A stretch of DNA of 19,040 bases from Bacteroidota bacterium (GTDB lineage Bacteria; Bacteroidota; Bacteroidia; Chitinophagales; Chitinophagaceae). Positions 15,009-19,040 of this stretch are shown here, one piece after another; the stretch's first letter is position 1, and each line of letters starts with the position of its first letter. Both the position numbers and the translations under genes were made by a program. The stretch is from positions 1-19,040 of the forward strand of contig JAEZDA010000080.1 in assembly GCA_023433345.1 (NCBI GenBank), in the 5' to 3' direction. The notes below the pieces were generated by a model. That model had not been told where the DNA came from and searched no databases. It saw only the letters and a program-made list of their open reading frames with translations.

Positions 15009-16193
15009 ATGTTGTCTTTCAAAACCATAGCACCCTTTTTAATAACGGAGAAAAGATCTGCATCGCGGTTCATCACTTATGCTGGGTTGGCAACAGGCAT
15101 AGTGTTATTGCTTTGCTCCGTGCAGATGTATCTAAACCTGGACGGGCTCATTAAAGAAAAGAATGTTCGCAAAGAAGGGTTCGACTATGTTTCCGTTTCA
15201 AAATTGATCACAAACGAAAACATGGGGCGCGATAACCGGTTTAGTCAGGCTGAAGTTGAAAAGCTCAGGCAGGAACCTTTTATAGAAGATGCAGCCCCGC
15301 TTATCACGAACCAGTTCAGGGCGATGATAAGTGCCGGGAACATTATTCCTTTTAGCACAGACATTTTTCTTGAATCGATCGATGAATCCTTCCTTGACAC
15401 CCTTCCTCCCAATTTTTCATGGAAACCCGGCCAGAAGCATGTACCGGTGATCTTTTCTTCTGATTACCTGGAGATGTACAACATATTTGCTCCCAGCCAG
15501 GATCTGCCCCAGTTGTCTGCTGCAAGTATCAGCGCCGTGAATATCATTTTAGAATGTTCAGGGCCAGGAGGCGTTCACACCTTTTCTGCCGGCATAGTTG
15601 CATTAAGCGATAGGATAAACTCCGTGCTTGTGCCGGAATCATTCCTTTCATTTGCTAATAAGAACATCGGTTATAATACGGAATCACCCGCCGCAAGAAT
15701 TTTCATAAAAACGAAGGATGCAAATGATGCGCGGTTTGTGAAGTACATGGAGGAAAAAGGCTTCAGGATCAACAAAGACAAGATGCGTTTTGGCAGAATA
15801 AAAGGAATGTTGCAGGGAGTGGTATCTGCCCTTGGTGTATTTGCGATATTAGTAGTGCTGCTGTCTTTACTGTTGTTCAGTTTTTACCTGAAACTGATGG
15901 TAGCGCGGAGTCGCGATAACCTGCACCTGCTGATGACACTGGGCTACAGCCCCCGATGGCTTGAAAAGACCGTAAGCCGCAGGTGGCTGCCTGTTTACAC
16001 CGTAATAATTATTGCCGCTATAGGGATCACTTGCCTTTTTCAGTTGTTCTTCCAAAAACTTGTTGACTACCGGGAAGGGATAGCCGCACTTCCATCACCA
16101 TTTACCTTTGCGTTGGCACTGATCGTTTGGTTATTGTGTATACTTGTAAACCGCCAAACGGTGAGGAAACTTCTAAGCCAGATACATTCTTAA
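15009..16193 (+). CDS. FtsX-like ABC transporter permease
   Basis: Inner-membrane partner of the preceding ATPase, 394 residues. The layout is typical of the FtsX/LolC/MacB class: one N-terminal TM segment (about 23-46), a large extracytoplasmic domain (about 47-265), then three TM segments (about 268-297, 328-349, 361-384). The loop after TM2 (MVARSRDNLHLLMTLGYSPRWLEK) resembles the cytoplasmic coupling helix of this class. Such permeases usually act by mechanotransmission, for example in lipoprotein extraction or export, rather than as classical importers. Which process is served here cannot be told. Its stop codon shares bases with the stop of the convergent thiolase gene. Confidence 0.85.
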   Translation: MLSFKTIAPFLITEKRSASRFITYAGLATGIVLLLCSVQMYLNLDGLIKEKNVRKEGFDYVSVSKLITNENMGRDNRFSQAEVEKLRQEPFIEDAAPLITNQFRAMISAGNIIPFSTDIFLESIDESFLDTLPPNFSWKPGQKHVPVIFSSDYLEMYNIFAPSQDLPQLSAASISAVNIILECSGPGGVHTFSAGIVALSDRINSVLVPESFLSFANKNIGYNTESPAARIFIKTKDANDARFVKYMEEKGFRINKDKMRFGRIKGMLQGVVSALGVFAILVVLLSLLLFSFYLKLMVARSRDNLHLLMTLGYSPRWLEKTVSRRWLPVYTVIIIAAIGITCLFQLFFQKLVDYREGIAALPSPFTFALALIVWLLCILVNRQTVRKLLSQIHS

Positions 16194-17383
16194 GGCGCTT
16201 CATAGATCACCGCCGCGCCCTGACCAACACCCACACACATTGTGGCGAGACCGTATTGCGTGCCGCGCTTTTTCATTTCGTGTAAAAGAGTGGTTGAAAT
16301 GCGGGCACCACTGCATCCAAGGGGATGACCGAGTGCTATAGACCCACCATTTACGTTAACGATGGAGGGATCGAAACCCAGATCCCGCATACAGGCGAGG
16401 CTTTGGGAAGCAAAGGCCTCATTTAGCTCAACGAGGCCGATGTCGCTAACGGTTAGGCCTGCACGCAATAGAGCCTTCCTGGTTGCAGGAACGGGGCCAA
16501 TTCCCATTACAGACGGGTCGACTCCGGCCACAGCCATACTTTTTATTTTAGCGAGCGGGCGCAGATTGTATTTTTTAACTGCATCATCTGAGGCCAGAAG
16601 CAGGGCCGAGGCGCCATCATTGATACCGCTGCTGTTTCCGGCAGTTACTGTTCCGTTCGCGATAAACGCAGGAGAAAGTGAATTAAGTTTTTCAATGGTT
16701 GAAAGCCTGGGATGCTCATCAGTATTTACATTTATCATTTCCTTTCCGGCCGGCGCAAGCACGGGAATGATTTCTTCATCAAATTTGCCTGCCGCTTTCG
16801 CATCCTGGTATTTCTTCTGGCTGGAATAGGCAAACTGATCCTGTTCCTCACGGGAAATATTGTATTGCTTTGCAACATTTTCAGCAGTCTCGCCCATTGT
16901 GAACGGATGATATTTTTCTGAGAGTCTTTTATTTACGAACCTCCAGCCCATCGTGGTATCAAACACCTGCGGGTTGCGTTCCCAGGCTGAGGAGCTTTTC
17001 GGCATTACAAAGGGCGCGCGGCTCATGCTCTCAACGCCACATGCGATCACCAGGTTTGCATCGCCGCATGCAATTGCACGGGCTCCATCCATAATTGCCT
17101 GAAGGCCGCTTGCACAAAGCCTGTTTACTGTAGTTCCAGCGATCGTTGAAGGCAGGCCCGCAAGCAGCAGGGACATTCTGGCCACATTCCTGTTGTCTTC
17201 ACCGCTTTGATTGGCAGCTCCTGCAATCACATCCTCAATATCATTTACATCAGCCGAGGGATTTCTTTTTACGAGTGCGGCAATTGTATGAGCAAGCAAA
17301 TCATCAGGCCTCACTCCCGCCAATGCCCCGCCATATTTTCCTATCGGTGTGCGTACTGCATCTATTACATAAACGTGATTCAT
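16190..17383 (-). CDS. Thiolase, 3-oxoadipyl-CoA thiolase type
   Basis: Degradative thiolase of 397 residues that cleaves a 3-ketoacyl-CoA into acetyl-CoA and a shortened acyl-CoA. Catalytic residues: nucleophile C90 (NRLCASG), H353 in GHPLG and C383 in CVGVGQG; the NEAF motif is also present. The combination IGKYGGALAGVRPDDL, NQSGEDNRNVARM and DTTMGWRFVNKRL closely resembles PaaJ/PcaF, the thiolase of phenylacetate and 3-oxoadipate breakdown. That makes 3-oxoadipyl-CoA the first guess for the substrate. No other paa or pca gene is in the window, so acetyl-CoA acetyltransferase or a beta-oxidation role remains possible. It starts at ATG 17383 with its own promoter. Confidence 0.9.
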   Translation of the reverse strand: MNHVYVIDAVRTPIGKYGGALAGVRPDDLLAHTIAALVKRNPSADVNDIEDVIAGAANQSGEDNRNVARMSLLLAGLPSTIAGTTVNRLCASGLQAIMDGARAIACGDANLVIACGVESMSRAPFVMPKSSSAWERNPQVFDTTMGWRFVNKRLSEKYHPFTMGETAENVAKQYNISREEQDQFAYSSQKKYQDAKAAGKFDEEIIPVLAPAGKEMINVNTDEHPRLSTIEKLNSLSPAFIANGTVTAGNSSGINDGASALLLASDDAVKKYNLRPLAKIKSMAVAGVDPSVMGIGPVPATRKALLRAGLTVSDIGLVELNEAFASQSLACMRDLGFDPSIVNVNGGSIALGHPLGCSGARISTTLLHEMKKRGTQYGLATMCVGVGQGAAVIYEAP

Positions 17384-17398
17384 AAAAAACTTTGAAGT

Positions 17399-17417
17399 AT
17401 CCGGGAATTTTCCGGAT
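17399..17417. promoter_or_regulatory. Palindrome at the thiolase transcription start, possible operator
   Basis: ATCCGG (17399-17404) and CCGGAT (17412-17417) form a perfect 6-base inverted repeat around seven bases. It lies directly downstream of the -7 element of the thiolase gene, over the likely transcription start. Its position suits a repressor site or a leader hairpin; there is no direct evidence for either. Confidence 0.35.
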
Positions 17418-17418
17418 G

Positions 17419-17426
17419 CAAAATTA
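17419..17426 (-). promoter_or_regulatory. -7 promoter element of the thiolase gene
   Basis: TAATTTTG on the minus strand matches TAnnTTTG exactly, 36 bases from the ATG at 17383. No clear TTTG is found 19-21 bases upstream, so the -33 part is weak or missing. Confidence 0.5.
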
Positions 17427-17471
17427 CCTGTTAATTCCTGAAATTCCTTTCGCCGGCCCTGTGCAGTAAAT

Positions 17472-17479
17472 TATCTTTG
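17472..17479 (+). promoter_or_regulatory. Likely leaderless promoter of rlmN
   Basis: TATCTTTG, the same octamer as in front of the phosphatase gene, ends four bases before the rlmN ATG at 17484. A partial -33 element (TTCG at 17449-17452) lies 19 bases upstream. The expected start falls on or next to the initiation codon. Confidence 0.5.
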
Positions 17480-17483
17480 CAGG

Positions 17484-18521
17484 ATGCTTAAAAAGAATAT
17501 CCGTGAGCAGTCTTTGCCTGAACTAAAGGAATATTTTGAGGTTATGGGCGATAAAAAGTTCAGAGCTATGCAGGCCTATGAATGGCTATGGAAGAAAAAT
17601 GCCCGGAGTTTTTCCGAAATGAGCAACCTGTCACTCGAACTACGTGAAAAGCTTGCACAGGAATTTGACCTGAAACCAATAACGGTTGACGCCACGCAAC
17701 ATAGCGCCGACGGAACGCTCAAGTCCCGTTTCAGAACATTCGACGGTCATTTGATGGAAGGTGTTTTAATACCTACAGAAAAAAGATTTACAGCCTGCGT
17801 ATCCTCTCAAATTGGTTGCAGCCTCACCTGCAGGTTCTGCGCTACCGGCCAGATGGACCGTATCAGGAACCTGGGATTTGATGAGATATACGACCAGGTT
17901 GCTATTCTTAATGAGCAATGCGTTAACACTTACGGACAGAATCTCACCAACATCGTATATATGGGAATGGGAGAACCATTGCTGAATTATAAGAATGTGA
18001 TGAAGTCGATAGATCGTATCACAGCTTCAGACAGCATGGGGATGAGCCCCCGCCGCATTACCGTTTCAACCGCCGGCGTTGCGAAAATGATCAGGCAACT
18101 TGGCGACGACCAGGTAAGGTTTAACCTTGCGCTTTCACTTCACGCTGCTGATGATAAGAAACGAAATGACATAATGCCGATCAATGAAACCAATACCATT
18201 GATCACCTTGTGGAAGCTTTGAACTATTTCTACCAAAAAACGAAGAACGACATCACTCTTGAATACATCCTGTTTAAGGATAAGAATGATTCCATCGAAG
18301 ATGCTGAGAACCTTATTTCCATATACCGGAAAATTCCTACACACCTCGTAAACGTTATCGAGTACAACCCGGTGGCAGGAGTTTCCTTCATAAAGCCTGA
18401 TGAGGATGCAACCCAACGGTTCACGGATCATCTCGCCCGCAACCGTGTGAATGTACGCGTAAGAAGGAGCCGTGGAAAGGATATTGACGCCGCCTGCGGA
18501 CAGCTTGCAAATAAGGGCTAA
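17484..18521 (+). CDS. rlmN: Dual-specificity rRNA/tRNA adenine C2-methyltransferase RlmN
   Basis: Radical SAM enzyme that methylates C2 of a 23S rRNA adenine in the peptidyl-transferase centre and of tRNA A37. It has 345 residues. The 4Fe-4S cluster motif is C112-SLT-C116-RF-C119. The methyl-carrying cysteine is C338 in AACGQLANK near the C-terminus, and C105 occupies the place of E. coli C118 (seven residues before the first cluster cysteine in both). YMGMGEPLLNY binds SAM. The Ala after C119 (CATGQ) suits RlmN. Cfr, a close relative giving antibiotic resistance, is less likely given length, sequence and its place among core genes. Confidence 0.95.
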   Translation: MLKKNIREQSLPELKEYFEVMGDKKFRAMQAYEWLWKKNARSFSEMSNLSLELREKLAQEFDLKPITVDATQHSADGTLKSRFRTFDGHLMEGVLIPTEKRFTACVSSQIGCSLTCRFCATGQMDRIRNLGFDEIYDQVAILNEQCVNTYGQNLTNIVYMGMGEPLLNYKNVMKSIDRITASDSMGMSPRRITVSTAGVAKMIRQLGDDQVRFNLALSLHAADDKKRNDIMPINETNTIDHLVEALNYFYQKTKNDITLEYILFKDKNDSIEDAENLISIYRKIPTHLVNVIEYNPVAGVSFIKPDEDATQRFTDHLARNRVNVRVRRSRGKDIDAACGQLANKG

Positions 18522-18602
18522 TGGCATTTACATTTTTATTAACAAGGAGCGTTTAAACCATGGGCATTATTTTGAGTCTATGGTATATAAAAATCAATAA
18601 AA

Positions 18603-19040
18603 ATGAAAAAAATCATCGCACTATCATTAGTACTCGCAACTGTGGGCTTCACGGCAACGGCTCAAAATGAAAGAGCAGAACGTGCCGACACCTACAAAAA
18701 AGAACATGTTGACCGGAAACAAAAACATTTTGATGAATTGGGTTTAAATGAATCTCAAAAAACCCAGATGAAAGCGCTCAATGCAGAATTCAAACAAAAA
18801 AGGGAAGCGTTGCGCACAAGTGGCTTAAGCCAGGAACAAATGCAAGCACAGCGAAAGGCGCTTAATGACGAAAGGAAATCGAAACTAAAGGCCATTTTAA
18901 CCGCTGATCAGTGGAAAAAAATGGAAGAGATCAAAAAACAAACAAAAATGCAAAAAGCAAAAATGCATGAAGGAAAGATGCATAAGAAAAGAGACGGCAT
19001 GAATAAAGGCTCGAAAGGTTCCTTCAAGAAAATGCAGAAC
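18603..19040 (+). CDS. Secreted LTxxQ-like (Spy/CpxP-type) protein, partial at right edge
   Basis: Open frame of 146 codons running off the window, starting at ATG 18603. The signal peptide is MKKIIALSLVLATVGFTATA, with cleavage before Gln21. The mature part is highly charged and helical: LGLNESQKTQMKALNAEFKQ near residue 46, SGLSQEQMQAQRKALNDERK near 73 and LTADQWKKMEEI at 99-110. The last carries the LTxxQ signature of Spy/CpxP-like periplasmic proteins. From about residue 112 it becomes a Lys/Met/His-rich tail (QKAKMHEGKMHKKRDGMNKG), which could bind metal or simply be basic. Spy-type proteins act as ATP-independent periplasmic chaperones or stress sensors; that role is by analogy only. 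It lies 81 bases after rlmN. I see no convincing promoter between them. Confidence 0.8.
   Translation, partial: MKKIIALSLVLATVGFTATAQNERAERADTYKKEHVDRKQKHFDELGLNESQKTQMKALNAEFKQKREALRTSGLSQEQMQAQRKALNDERKSKLKAILTADQWKKMEEIKKQTKMQKAKMHEGKMHKKRDGMNKGSKGSFKKMQN

Noticed and set aside
17484..18521. Cfr-type resistance methyltransferase.
   Set aside because: Sequence, length and core-gene surroundings fit RlmN; there are no mobile or resistance genes around it.
18559..18666. Small frame after AAGGAG (starting MGIILSLWYIK) between rlmN and the LTxxQ gene.
   Set aside because: It runs out of frame into the signal-peptide gene, has no recognisable features, and the overlapping gene is clearly real.

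Overview
The window looks like a chromosomal segment of a Bacteroidota bacterium, probably near Chitinophagaceae. This rests on four things seen directly. Complex I is laid out as separate nuoC and nuoD with a short nuoG. Several promoters match the Bacteroidota -7 element TAnnTTTG, two of them placed so that the mRNA would be leaderless. There is a DUF4836-type lipoprotein and an LTxxQ-type secreted protein. Classical Shine-Dalgarno sequences are scarce. The placement below phylum level is inference. Apart from one small inserted cassette this is core chromosome; I see no CRISPR array, phage, transposase, rRNA or tRNA.

Minus strand, 1-7730: a complex I operon read right to left as nuoA-B-C-D-E-F-[insert]-G-H-I, with nuoI cut by the left edge. 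It has a recognisable promoter (7700-7730) just downstream of the terminator of the preceding TPR gene (7766-7788). Two things disturb the operon. nuoF has an in-frame TAA at codon 125 where relatives have Glu; the frame on both sides is intact and all cofactor motifs are kept. Between nuoF and nuoG sits a four-helix-bundle gene of the 23S rRNA intervening-sequence protein (IVP) family. It is bordered by two AT-rich seven-base repeat arrays in inverted orientation, and it shares a 15-base direct repeat with the start of nuoG.

Minus strand, 7856-10700: a small two-TM protein, a phosphate-binding-like lipoprotein (ATGA overlap) and a secreted TPR protein, the last with its own promoter.

Plus strand, 10833-14364: low-molecular-weight tyrosine phosphatase, hisS and a DUF4836 lipoprotein, apparently one transcription unit. 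It opens at a leaderless promoter and closes at a strong intrinsic terminator. The T-tract of that terminator runs directly into the start codon of the next gene, the ATPase of an ATPase/FtsX-like permease pair (14365-16193). The permease and a convergent 3-oxoadipyl-CoA-type thiolase share the four bases TTAA as both stop codons. Divergent from the thiolase is rlmN, again apparently leaderless, followed by a secreted LTxxQ-like protein cut by the right edge.

Nothing here is clearly a new defence or metabolic system. The most unusual item is the IVP cassette inside the complex I operon, followed by the nuoF nonsense codon.
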